The notes under the pieces were generated by a model. It saw nothing but the letters and a program-made list of their open reading frames with translations, was not told where the DNA came from and ran no database searches. The translations under genes and the position numbers were made by a program. A stretch of DNA of 64,000 bases, from the NCBI GenBank assembly GCA_964419545.1, contig CAYQQU010000028.1:1-64000 (forward strand). Reading direction: 5' to 3'. Positions 16,790 to 27,961 of the stretch are shown piece after piece. Positions within the stretch are counted from its first letter, which is position 1. Each line of letters starts with the position of its first letter. The stretch comes from CAYQQU01 sp964419545. GTDB taxonomy: Bacteria; Bacteroidota; Bacteroidia; Chitinophagales; Saprospiraceae.

Positions 16790-17269
16790 ATGACGACGTA
16801 CGAAGAACTACCCGAAACGACCCGCGTCTGGATCTACCAGGCCAATCGCCCGTTCCGCGAGCAGGACCTGCCGCGCATTCGCGAAAAGTTGGCTCGTTTT
16901 GTCGATAAGTGGGTCAGCCACAACCGCCAACTGCGGGCCCACGGCGACGTGTACCACAACCGTTTTGTCGTCCTGATGGTCGACGAAAGCCAGGCCGGCG
17001 CCAGCGGCTGCTCCATCGATGCTTCGGTGCATTTTCTGAAAACCTTACAGGCCGAATACGAAGTCGACCTCTTCGACCGCATGTCCTTTTCTTTTTTCCA
17101 GGGGGATGAAATTCGCACCCTGCCGGGAGAAGAATTCGTCCGCTTGTACCGGGAAGGGAAGATCAATGACCGGACGCTCGTTTTCGATAACCTGATCGAA
17201 ACCAAAGCGGACCTGGAGCACCGTTGGATAAAATCGCTGATCGACAGCTGGCATTACCGAATGGTCTGA
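16790..17269 (+). CDS. Conserved Bacteroidota protein of unknown function in the Fe-S operon
   Basis: A 159-residue soluble protein without signal peptide or membrane segment. I recognise the pattern of a small conserved Bacteroidota family (VWIYQANRPF ... FVDKWVSHNRQL ... DVYHNRFVVLMVDE ... SGCSIDASVHFLKTLQAEYEVDLFDRM) that databases sometimes label ABC transporter ATPase, but no Walker motif is present and that label is not supported. The string GASGCSIDASV with a single conserved-looking Cys is the best candidate for a functional site. It starts 10 nt after the CCG protein, so it belongs to the heterodisulfide-reductase-like operon and may serve that pathway. Confidence 0.75.
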   Translation: MTTYEELPETTRVWIYQANRPFREQDLPRIREKLARFVDKWVSHNRQLRAHGDVYHNRFVVLMVDESQAGASGCSIDASVHFLKTLQAEYEVDLFDRMSFSFFQGDEIRTLPGEEFVRLYREGKINDRTLVFDNLIETKADLEHRWIKSLIDSWHYRMV

Positions 17270-17378
17270 AAAATCCCGGCGTTGATAGAAAGTGGTCCTT
17301 TTCCTTACAAAGGATGCGTATCTTGAAACGGAGATTATCTTCAGCAGGATCTGCAAACGGATTCATAAACCGTGGTCT

Positions 17379-17843
17379 ATGATCGGTCGAGTAAAAAAAT
17401 TTCTGGGTATCGAAGGGGTGAAGCTACAGATCATCGCTCCGGAAGTGGTGAGCGAAGCCGCCGGGGAAGTGGCCGGCGCCTTGCGCTTCCAGTCGATGCA
17501 CGACCAAACCGTCACCCGCATCCGGATCGTTTTGGTGGAGCGTTACAGCCGGGGGCGCGGAAAAGACAAAATGGTCGACGACTACCAGCTCGGAGAAACG
17601 GAGATGGACCTCACTTTCGACGTACCTGCCGGGGAGGTGGTGGAAAAACCGTTTACACTGCCCTTCAAAGTCGTTCGTTCCGATATCGAAGAATTCGGCG
17701 CCAAAAATTTCCTTTTCAGCGGCCTGGCCAGGATGGCTAAACTTTCCCGCAACGTCAGATCCGATTACCGCATCGAAGCGGAAGCCTACGTCCGGGGTAC
17801 AGCGCTCAATCCTTTCGACACCAAACCCGTTCGAATCAAATAA
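17379..17843 (+). CDS. Short Spo0M/arrestin-like protein
   Basis: A 154-residue protein resembling the N-terminal arrestin-like domain of Spo0M: MIGRVKKFLGIEGVKLQIIAPEVV, then alternating beta strands (GEVAGALRFQS, RIRIVLVERY, EMDLTFDVPAGEVVEKPFTLPFKV). Bacillus Spo0M is about 258 residues, so this copy lacks the C-terminal part. No signal peptide or membrane segment is present, so it is probably cytoplasmic; function is unknown. The frame opens 29 codons upstream, but these are unlike the family and the ATG at 17379 is followed directly by the family start. It converges with the TPR lipoprotein gene, 10 nt apart. Confidence 0.7.
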   Translation: MIGRVKKFLGIEGVKLQIIAPEVVSEAAGEVAGALRFQSMHDQTVTRIRIVLVERYSRGRGKDKMVDDYQLGETEMDLTFDVPAGEVVEKPFTLPFKVVRSDIEEFGAKNFLFSGLARMAKLSRNVRSDYRIEAEAYVRGTALNPFDTKPVRIK

Positions 17844-17853
17844 GGACGGGAGA

Positions 17854-18765
17854 TCACTGTTGTTCTTCGCCCTGCGAAAAAGAGCGGATGATCTCTTCGT
17901 CGTTCTTTCCCAGGTTATCCAGTAAAAACTGGGTGTCGTCGGCGAAGTCGTCTTCGGGATAGCGGGCGAGAAAATCTTCGTACAGCACCCGGGCTTCATC
18001 GAAGCGCTTGAGGTCGTTATCCAGGATAAACGCACGGAGGAAGAGGGCCTGGGGCGCTCTTTTGTGATCCGGGTAGGCGTCGCTGATCCATTCGTAGATC
18101 GCCAGCGCTTTGGGAAAAGAGCGGATGGTGCGCGCCGTCTCGCCGGCCTGGTGGAGCAGTTCCGGGCTTTGCGGGTCATCGGGCAGGATGATGGCGTGTA
18201 ATTCGCTGGAATTGATAAAGTCGTTGGCCAGCCGGAAGTTGATGCGGCCCGTGGAATCGTCGTACATCCCGTAGCGCATAGCTTGCAGGCGGTCGGCCAG
18301 GGCCGGGATGCTGTCTTTCGCCAGGCGCGAGCGGATGTCCGCCGTCGCGGCGTGATCGGGATATTGTTTGGCGAAAGCCTGCAATACGGTCAGCGCGTTC
18401 TCGCGGTTGCGCATCTTTTCTTCGTAGATGTCCTGGAGCATCAACGCGCTATTGGGCGTATTCTCGGACGCGTGGTACTCCCTGATCGCTTGCTGCAGCA
18501 GATCGGCCGCCGCCGAAAAGCGGTTCAGGCGAAACTGCACGCCCGCCGCCAGGTACAGGTAGCGCGGCGCCCAGGTCGTATCTTCCGGGTATTGGTCGAC
18601 GTAGGCCTGGTAATTGCCCAGCAGGGCCTCGGCCGTTTCGGGGTCAGACTCGCCTTCCAGGGCTTCTTCCTGTTTGGCTATCTTCTCTTGCAGTTGTTCC
18701 TGGCCGCTATTGCAGCCCGTCAACCCCAGAAACAGCAGCAGTGCGAACAAAAGGGTGTTTTTCAT
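17854..18765 (-). CDS. TPR-repeat lipoprotein
   Basis: A 303-residue lipoprotein. A type II signal peptide ends in the lipobox LTGC (Cys18), so it is attached to a membrane on the periplasmic side. The mature part is helical with tetratricopeptide-like repeats: APRYLYLAAGVQFRLNRFSAAADLLQQAIREY, ALTVLQAFAKQYPDH and the C-terminal ALFLRAFILDNDLKRFDEARVLYEDFLARYPEDDFA, which recalls BamD/YbgF-type repeats. It is probably a scaffold in an envelope complex; the partner is unknown. The start is fixed by the signal peptide; the frame opens 29 codons earlier across the promoter. Confidence 0.8.
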   Translation of the reverse strand: MKNTLLFALLLFLGLTGCNSGQEQLQEKIAKQEEALEGESDPETAEALLGNYQAYVDQYPEDTTWAPRYLYLAAGVQFRLNRFSAAADLLQQAIREYHASENTPNSALMLQDIYEEKMRNRENALTVLQAFAKQYPDHAATADIRSRLAKDSIPALADRLQAMRYGMYDDSTGRINFRLANDFINSSELHAIILPDDPQSPELLHQAGETARTIRSFPKALAIYEWISDAYPDHKRAPQALFLRAFILDNDLKRFDEARVLYEDFLARYPEDDFADDTQFLLDNLGKNDEEIIRSFSQGEEQQ

Positions 18766-18786
18766 GATGTTCCGGTTTTCAGCGGT

Positions 18787-18817
18787 CAAAATTACTCTTT
18801 TGCCGCTAGTAAACAAA
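18787..18817 (-). promoter_or_regulatory. Promoter of the TPR lipoprotein gene
   Basis: On the minus strand TTTG (18817-18814), 19 nt, then TAATTTTG (18794-18787), an exact Bacteroidota consensus about 22 nt ahead of the ATG at 18765. Confidence 0.8.
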
Positions 18818-18865
18818 GCGCCGCCTGCCCTGTTTCGCAAACGAACCGCCAAAAGCTAATCGACC

Positions 18866-20227
18866 ATGAGTAAGGATAAAATCGCCGTTTTCTGGCACCG
18901 CCGCGACTTGCGGCTGGAGGACAACGCCGGGCTGTACCACGCGCTGCGCGGCGAGCATCCCGTGCTGCCGCTTTTTATTTTCGACCGCCATATTCTCGAC
19001 GACCTGGAAGATAAACACGACGCCCGCGTAAATTATATTCACGATAATGTGGTAGCGATCGATCAGCAGCTGCAGGACCACCAAAGCGCGCTGCTCGTCC
19101 GCTACGGCAAACCGGAGGATATCTGGCCCGAAATATTGGATCAGTTCGACGTACAGGCCGTCTACACCAATCGCGATTTCGAACCCTACGCGCTGGACCG
19201 GGATGAAAAGATCCGGAAATTACTCACCGGGCGCGACATTCCTTTTAGGACCTACAAAGACCACCTGATCTTCGAAAAAGACGAAGTACTGAAAGACGAC
19301 GGCGACCCTTATGTCGTGTTCACGCCTTACAGCCGAAAGTGGCGGGAGCGCCTGCTCAGCGAACCGCCGCGCTACGGCGCGGGCAAAGATGTGGTGTCTT
19401 ATTATCTGCAGGGGTATCCCACCGAAAAGTACTTCGGCAACTTTTACAAAGCTCAGGCCCGAAACCTACCATCGCTCGCAGATATGGGATTTGCTCCTTC
19501 CGACGTCCCGATCCCTCCCCGCACAGTCAAAAAGGGGCTTATCCGCAATTACGATGAAACGCGCGACATTCCGGCCATCCGGGGCACCTCGCGCCTCGGT
19601 ATCCACTTCCGCTTCGGCGTCATCAGCATTCGGGAGAAAGCCCGGAAAGCTTTCCACCTCAATGATACTTTTCTCACCGAGCTCATCTGGCGCGATTTTT
19701 ACGCCCAGATCCTGGCCCATTTTCCTCATGTGGAAACCAAATCTTTTCGCCCCGAATACGACACCATCCCCTGGCGCAACGACGAAGCCGAGTTTCAGCG
19801 GTGGTGCGAAGGAAAAACCGGCTATCCCATCGTGGACGCCGGCATGCGGGAACTCAACCAAACCGGGTTTATGCACAATCGCGTACGCATGATCACGGCC
19901 AGCTTCCTCACCAAACACCTGCTGATCCACTGGACGTGGGGCGAGGCTTATTTCGGAAAAAAACTACTCGATTACGAACTGGCGAGCAATAACGGAGGCT
20001 GGCAATGGGCGGCGGGCAGCGGCACCGACGCCGCCCCCTATTTTCGCATTTTTAACCCTACCTCCCAATTGAAAAAGTTCGATAAAGACCTCGAATACGT
20101 CAAGCAATGGGTGCCCGAGTACGGCACGGACGAATACCCGGAGCCGATGGTCGACCACAAAGCCGCCCGCGAGCGCTGCCTGGCTACCTACAAAGAAGCG
20201 CTGGACAAAGCAAAAAACAAATCCTGA
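18866..20227 (+). CDS. phrB: Cryptochrome/DNA photolyase family protein
   Basis: A 453-residue photolyase-family flavoprotein, probably repairing UV-induced pyrimidine dimers with blue light. The N-terminal alpha/beta antenna domain begins KIAVFWHRRDLRLEDN. The C-terminal FAD domain holds the expected strings: SRLGIHFRFGVISIRE, ELIWRDFYAQIL, GYPIVDAGMRELNQTGFMHNRVRM, the Trp-rich electron path HWTWGEAYF, and NNGGWQWAAGSGTDAAPYFRIFNP. Length is typical of class I enzymes; cryptochrome function cannot be excluded. It is divergent from the TPR lipoprotein and monocistronic. Confidence 0.95.
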   Translation: MSKDKIAVFWHRRDLRLEDNAGLYHALRGEHPVLPLFIFDRHILDDLEDKHDARVNYIHDNVVAIDQQLQDHQSALLVRYGKPEDIWPEILDQFDVQAVYTNRDFEPYALDRDEKIRKLLTGRDIPFRTYKDHLIFEKDEVLKDDGDPYVVFTPYSRKWRERLLSEPPRYGAGKDVVSYYLQGYPTEKYFGNFYKAQARNLPSLADMGFAPSDVPIPPRTVKKGLIRNYDETRDIPAIRGTSRLGIHFRFGVISIREKARKAFHLNDTFLTELIWRDFYAQILAHFPHVETKSFRPEYDTIPWRNDEAEFQRWCEGKTGYPIVDAGMRELNQTGFMHNRVRMITASFLTKHLLIHWTWGEAYFGKKLLDYELASNNGGWQWAAGSGTDAAPYFRIFNPTSQLKKFDKDLEYVKQWVPEYGTDEYPEPMVDHKAARERCLATYKEALDKAKNKS

Positions 20228-20344
20228 CGGACGAAGCCGACTTGTCCGGAGGAATACAACTTAACTAATCAGGGGTTTTAATACAAAATTAAAATCTTTA
20301 AATTGGCGGTAGCTCTTAACTAAATTTCGAAAACCAAATTCAAC

Positions 20345-21709
20345 ATGACTACCTTAACTCCTGACGCCGTCAAAGGAAAGCTGGCTCCGTTTATGGACTT
20401 TGTGCAGCAGCAAAACCCCAACGAACCGGAATTCCATCAGGCGGTGCACGAATTCGCAGCAGTGGTGCTGCCTTTTGTCGAAAAACATCCGCAATACCAG
20501 GACCAAGCCCTGCTGGCCCGGCTTACCGAACCCGACCGGGTGATCAGCTTCCGCGTCACCTGGACGGACGACCGCGGTCAGGTGCAGGTAAACAAAGGGT
20601 ACCGGGTGGAATTCAACAATGCCATCGGCCCGTACAAAGGCGGCCTCCGGTTTCATCCTTCGGTCAACCTGAGCATCCTGAAATTCCTCGGCTTCGAGCA
20701 AATTTTCAAGAACAGCCTGACGACCTTGCCCATGGGCGGCGGCAAGGGCGGCGCCAACTTCGACCCCAAAGGGAAGTCGGACGGTGAAGTGATGCGCTTT
20801 TGCCAGTCGTTCATGACCGAACTGGCCCGCCACATCGGACCGGATACGGACGTTCCGGCCGGCGATATCGGCGTCGGCGCCCGCGAGATCGGCTACCTCT
20901 ACGGGCAGTACAAGCGCCTGCGCAACGAACATACCGGCGTGCTCACCGGCAAGGGTTTGTCCTTCGGCGGCAGCCACATCCGGCCGGAAGCCACCGGCTA
21001 CGGACTGGTTTACTTCCTGCGCGAAATGATGATCGCCCGCGGCGACTGCATCAACGATAAAACTTACGTCGTCTCCGGATCGGGGAACGTCGCCCAGTAT
21101 GCTGTGGAAAAGCTGCTCCACCTGGGCGGGAAAGTGGTGGCCATGTCCGATTCGGGAGGCGTGATCTTCGACGCGGACGGCATCGACGGCGAAAAGCTGG
21201 AATGGATCAAGGAGCTGAAAAATGTACGCCGGGGACGCATCCGGGAATACGCCGACGCCTTCGGCGCCCATTACATCGAAGGCGGAAAACCCTGGCAGAT
21301 CCCCTGCGACGTCGCCCTGCCCTGCGCTACGCAAAATGAACTCGACGCCGAGGACGCCCGCACCCTGGTGAAAAACGGCTGTAAAGCCGTAGCGGAAGGG
21401 GCCAACATGCCGGTGACCGCCGAAGGTATTCAGGTATTGCAGGAAGGGGAGGTGCTTTTCGCTCCCGGCAAGGCTTCCAATGCCGGCGGCGTGGCCACTT
21501 CCGGCCTGGAGATGGCGCAAAACAGCCTGAAAATGGCCTGGACGCGGGACGAAGTCGACAGCCGGCTGCAGGAAATCATGAAAAACATCCACCAGCAGTG
21601 TATGACCTACGGACGCGAGGCCGGCGGTCGCATCGACTATGTCAAAGGCGCCAATATCGGCGGCTTCGTCAAAGTAGCCGACGCGGTGCTGGCCCAGGGC
21701 GTGATCTGA
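20345..21709 (+). CDS. gdhA: NADP-specific glutamate dehydrogenase
   Basis: A 454-residue hexameric-type glutamate dehydrogenase that aminates 2-oxoglutarate with ammonium and NADPH. Conserved active-site strings are PYKGGLRFHPSVNLSILKFLGFEQIFKN, PMGGGKGGANFDPKGKSD (catalytic lysines) and DVPAGDIGVGAREIGYLYGQYK. The Rossmann domain begins TYVVSGSGNVAQYAVEKLL. Length and the absence of an N-terminal extension fit the 450-residue small form. The 118-nt upstream gap is AT-rich with TAAATTTC near 20324, an imperfect -7 element. It converges with the secreted subtilase gene, with only 3 nt between stop codons. Confidence 0.97.
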   Translation: MTTLTPDAVKGKLAPFMDFVQQQNPNEPEFHQAVHEFAAVVLPFVEKHPQYQDQALLARLTEPDRVISFRVTWTDDRGQVQVNKGYRVEFNNAIGPYKGGLRFHPSVNLSILKFLGFEQIFKNSLTTLPMGGGKGGANFDPKGKSDGEVMRFCQSFMTELARHIGPDTDVPAGDIGVGAREIGYLYGQYKRLRNEHTGVLTGKGLSFGGSHIRPEATGYGLVYFLREMMIARGDCINDKTYVVSGSGNVAQYAVEKLLHLGGKVVAMSDSGGVIFDADGIDGEKLEWIKELKNVRRGRIREYADAFGAHYIEGGKPWQIPCDVALPCATQNELDAEDARTLVKNGCKAVAEGANMPVTAEGIQVLQEGEVLFAPGKASNAGGVATSGLEMAQNSLKMAWTRDEVDSRLQEIMKNIHQQCMTYGREAGGRIDYVKGANIGGFVKVADAVLAQGVI

Positions 21710-21712
21710 GGG

Positions 21713-23128
21713 CTACTCCTTGTCCTTGACCGGCGCGTCGCTCGCGGGCGCTTCGGCGAGGATGGCGTAAGCGCGCTCAAAGTTCGGAATGCCGTAGCCC
21801 AGCTCCGCATCCGGCGCATCGTATTGATGAGCGCTGCGGATGACGGCCTCGCGGATTTCCCGGTTGCTGCGCTCCGGGAACGCCTCCCAGAGCGCGGCGA
21901 TCAGCCCGGTGATGATGGGAGCGGAAAAAGAAGTGCCGCTGGCCACCATAACCTGATAGCTATCGGGAGAAGCGACGGCCACAAACTGGCCAGGCCCGGC
22001 GATGTCCGGTTTGATGCGGCCGTCGGCGGCCGGTCCGATTGAACTGAAAGAAGCCTTCTCGCCCCGGAAATCGGTAGCGCCAACCGCTAGGGCGCCGGCA
22101 GCGTCGGAAGGTACGCCGATATGGCGCCATACCGAGTTGCCTTCGTTCCCGGCGCTGGAAACGACGATCATTCCTTTGTCGAAAGCGAGGTTGGCGGCCC
22201 GGCTGGCCATGCCGGTGCGGCCGTTGAGCGCCTGAAAGTCGTAGTTCATGGTCGAATCGTTAAAGGTCGTATAGCCCAGCGAGGAGTTGATGATGTCTAC
22301 CCCGGCGCTGTCGGCGTATTCGACGCCGGCGATCCAGTTGCATTCTTCGATGCGGTACTCGCCTTTGGTGTCTTCCGTTTTGATGAGCAGGTAATCGGCG
22401 CCGGGCGCAGTGCCGACCAGAAGGTTGGGTAGATAAGCCGCCATGGTGGACAGGACCTGGGTGCCGTGCGTGCTGCCTTCGTAGGCAATGCTGTCGCCTT
22501 CCACAAAGTCGCGGGTCGCCAGGATGCCGTTGCGCAGGCGGAGGCTGTCAAAGAAAGGCATGACGTCCACATTGTAGAAACCGCCGTCGAGGACGCCGAT
22601 CATTTTTCCTTTTCCCGTATATCCGGAGGCGTGCAAGCCGATGCCGCGCAGCATAGCGATCTGCAGGCTGGCGTAGCCGTAGGGGCGGTCGGGCAACCCT
22701 TCGTAGCCGGCCGTGTCCGGCAGGATGGCTCCGCCGCCTTTGCGGGTCACCGAGGAGAGCACCGGCCCTACGTAGGCGATGCTGTCGACGAAGGGCAGGG
22801 CGCGCAGGGTGTCGACGGTGCGAGGGGTCATTTTTACCGTCACGGCGTTGAACCAGCGCGAAGTATGGTGTACGGCGGCGCCGCGTCGCCGCAGGCTGTC
22901 GACGTACCATGCGTTGACCGGGAAATCCTGGGCGCTGATCGCGATGCCGTGGCGTTCGCGCCGCTCGATGGCCCGCCGGCACAGGAATGCTTCCGGGGCT
23001 TCCGTCCGGTAGAGGGATTGGTCTTTATCGGTGAAGGTCACCCAAAAGTAGGCCGCCTTGTCCGGGCGCTGCGCCCGGGCCGGCAGGATAAACAGGAGGA
23101 GGAGGGCGCCAACCCATAATTTTTTCAT
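21713..23128 (-). CDS. Secreted S8 (subtilisin-like) serine protease
   Basis: A 471-residue subtilase with a clear signal peptide (1-19, ending ARA). The catalytic triad is intact: Asp181 in GVLDGGFYN, His221 in STHGTQV and Ser400 in SGTSFSAP; the oxyanion Asn328 sits in SSAGNEG. Residues 20-140 form a propeptide-like region. No T9SS sorting domain is visible at the C-terminus (it ends in a charged VKDKE tail), so the mature enzyme is probably periplasmic or released. It starts 57 nt after the AAA+ gene on the same strand and may be co-transcribed with it. There is no direct evidence of a functional link. Confidence 0.93.
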   Translation of the reverse strand: MKKLWVGALLLLFILPARAQRPDKAAYFWVTFTDKDQSLYRTEAPEAFLCRRAIERRERHGIAISAQDFPVNAWYVDSLRRRGAAVHHTSRWFNAVTVKMTPRTVDTLRALPFVDSIAYVGPVLSSVTRKGGGAILPDTAGYEGLPDRPYGYASLQIAMLRGIGLHASGYTGKGKMIGVLDGGFYNVDVMPFFDSLRLRNGILATRDFVEGDSIAYEGSTHGTQVLSTMAAYLPNLLVGTAPGADYLLIKTEDTKGEYRIEECNWIAGVEYADSAGVDIINSSLGYTTFNDSTMNYDFQALNGRTGMASRAANLAFDKGMIVVSSAGNEGNSVWRHIGVPSDAAGALAVGATDFRGEKASFSSIGPAADGRIKPDIAGPGQFVAVASPDSYQVMVASGTSFSAPIITGLIAALWEAFPERSNREIREAVIRSAHQYDAPDAELGYGIPNFERAYAILAEAPASDAPVKDKE

Positions 23129-23185
23129 AGCCGTTCACTTTGATGCGTTCCTTCTTTAACGCAAAACGGGCCGGAATAGTTATTC

Positions 23186-26437
<3,252 letters not shown>

Positions 26438-26468
26438 AGCCGATAAAACTAATAAATTTAGTAGTTAC

Positions 26469-26993
26469 TCAATGGCCGGTTATGTGAATAAATTGCCGGC
26501 AAAGCCTTTCTGCGGTATCGGTATCCGTTTCGGGAGGGGTGAAGACCACATGGGCGCGCTCGTAAAAAGGCCGCCGCTGTTGCAGCGTCTTCCGGATATA
26601 GGCTTCCAGTTCCTGCTCGTTCCTGCCGCGCAGGAGGGGGCGCTGTTCGCGTTCCCGACGCAGTCGCCGCAGCAGAGTAGCCGGCGGGATATCCAGAAAG
26701 AGGGTAAGGCCGTGCTGGTTCATCCAGGTCATATTGTCGAAAAAACAAGGCGCGCCGCCGCCCGTGGCGATCACCGCCGCCGTATGGCAAAGCGTAGCGT
26801 GGAGGGCGCGGCGTTCCAGTTCCCGGAAAACCGGCTCGCCCCAGGCGGCGAAAATATCGGTGACGGCCTGGCCGGCCTCTTGCTCGATGCAGGTATCGAG
26901 GTCGACGAAAGGCAGCTGCAGCTGCTGCGCCAGCCGCCGGCCGGCAAAGGTTTTGCCGCTGCCCATGAAGCCAATGAGGTAAATGCGCATCAT
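26469..26993 (-). CDS. aroK: Shikimate kinase
   Basis: A 174-residue shikimate kinase, which phosphorylates shikimate at the 3-hydroxyl in the aromatic amino-acid pathway. The P-loop is GFMGSGKTFAGRRLA near residues 8-22; the shikimate-binding VDLDTCIE and the TGGGAPCF motif follow, and the LID-type RPLLRGR lies around residue 120. Length is standard. Two Met codons stand in tandem at the start (26993 and 26990); either could initiate. It is the first gene of a probable aroK, AAA+, S8 transcription unit; a link between aroK and the AAA+ gene is not expected from metabolism. An 8-9 bp GC hairpin (27018-27041) lies in its leader. Confidence 0.93.
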   Translation of the reverse strand: MMRIYLIGFMGSGKTFAGRRLAQQLQLPFVDLDTCIEQEAGQAVTDIFAAWGEPVFRELERRALHATLCHTAAVIATGGGAPCFFDNMTWMNQHGLTLFLDIPPATLLRRLRREREQRPLLRGRNEQELEAYIRKTLQQRRPFYERAHVVFTPPETDTDTAERLCRQFIHITGH

Positions 26994-27073
26994 TCTCGCC
27001 GCTCGGTAATGGTAAGCCGCCCCCTGAACTTAGGCAGGGGCGGAATCGTTTTTAATAAAAAAGCAAAAAGCGC

Positions 27074-27081
27074 TACTTTTG
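27074..27081 (+). promoter_or_regulatory. -7 element for the DUF1573 gene
   Basis: TACTTTTG, an exact TAnnTTTG, 18 nt ahead of the ATG. A TTTTT run sits about 20 nt upstream (27049-27053) where the -33 element should be. Confidence 0.65.
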
Positions 27082-27098
27082 CGAAACTTAAAAATAAA

Positions 27099-27605
27099 AT
27101 GATGAAAGTACTCCTTTTTTTGGGCGTTACTTTGCTTCTTCTGACGGGCTGCGGGGAACAGCCGGCGCCCGGCGCCGAAAAGACGGTTCAGGAAATTAAA
27201 AGCGAAGGGCCGATTCGCAATGCCGATATCGTCCGCAACCCCATTTCCGCCAAGTCGCTCGAAGATACGGTAAACGTGGCCAAAATGACCTTCGCCGAGC
27301 TCAAGTACGACTTCGGGGAGGTAGATGAAGGGGCCGTCGTGACCCACGTTTTCGAATTCGTCAACGACGGAAAACAGCCGCTGATCATCCAGGACGCCCG
27401 CTCGACCTGCGGATGCACCGTTCCGGACTGGCCTAAAGAGCCGATCGTGCCCGGCGAGGGCGGCGCCATCTCGGTGCGTTTCAACACCGAAGACAAGAAG
27501 GAAAAGCAGGTCAAGCCGATTACCATCACGGCCAATACCTATCCGGCGGTAACCCGCATTTACCTGACGGGCTACGTTCATCCCAGGCCCGGGCAGGACC
27601 AATAA
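27099..27605 (+). CDS. DUF1573 lipoprotein
   Basis: A 168-residue DUF1573 protein. Signal peptide with lipobox LLTGC, so it is lipid-anchored in the envelope. The DUF1573 domain is an Ig-like/ASH fold (about residues 65-165): YDFGEVDEGAVVTHVFEFVNDGKQPLIIQDARSTCGCTVPDWPKEPIVPGEGG, where the STCGCT string is the family hallmark. Function of the family is unknown; in Bacteroidota it is very frequent in the periplasm. Start codons at 27099 and 27102 are both possible. It is followed after 26 nt by yajC and probably co-transcribed. Confidence 0.92.
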   Translation: MMKVLLFLGVTLLLLTGCGEQPAPGAEKTVQEIKSEGPIRNADIVRNPISAKSLEDTVNVAKMTFAELKYDFGEVDEGAVVTHVFEFVNDGKQPLIIQDARSTCGCTVPDWPKEPIVPGEGGAISVRFNTEDKKEKQVKPITITANTYPAVTRIYLTGYVHPRPGQDQ

Positions 27606-27631
27606 GCAATTAAAAACGAAAACAACCAATA

Positions 27632-27961
27632 ATGAATTTCCAATTTTTATTGTTACAGGCAGGAGGCGGTTCAGGAGGTCTGACCAGCCTGATCTTTTTC
27701 GGGGCGATGATCCTGATCCTGTACCTGTTTATGATTCGCCCGCAGGCCAAACGTCAGAAAGAGCAAAAGCAATTTTCCGAAAACCTTGAAAAAGGCGATG
27801 AAGTAGTGACCGCCAGCGGTATCCTGGGCCGGATCAATAAGATCGAAGAAGACGTCGTTACCCTGGAGGTAGGCAATAAACTCTATATCCGGGTTACCAG
27901 GAGTGCTATTTCCAAAGAAATGACGGATACGATGTATGGCTCCGGCGACAAGAAACAATGA
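27632..27961 (+). CDS. yajC: Preprotein translocase subunit YajC
   Basis: A 109-residue single-span inner-membrane protein, an accessory of SecDF in the Sec translocon. The membrane segment (about residues 15-35, LIFFGAMILILYLFMIRP) is followed by the family string RPQAKRQKEQKQFSENLEKGDEVVTASGILGRI and DVVTLEVGNKLYIRVTRSAI. Length is standard. SecDF is not in the window. The gene overlaps the next one by 26 nt, which indicates translational coupling. Confidence 0.96.
   Translation: MNFQFLLLQAGGGSGGLTSLIFFGAMILILYLFMIRPQAKRQKEQKQFSENLEKGDEVVTASGILGRINKIEEDVVTLEVGNKLYIRVTRSAISKEMTDTMYGSGDKKQ

Noticed and set aside
20354..21592. 412-codon minus-strand frame opposite gdhA
   Set aside because: Glutamate dehydrogenase motifs on the plus strand are complete; the antisense frame has none.
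27018..27041. GC hairpin in the aroK leader as a plus-strand terminator
   Set aside because: No plus-strand gene lies upstream to be terminated; it is kept only as a possible leader stem of aroK.
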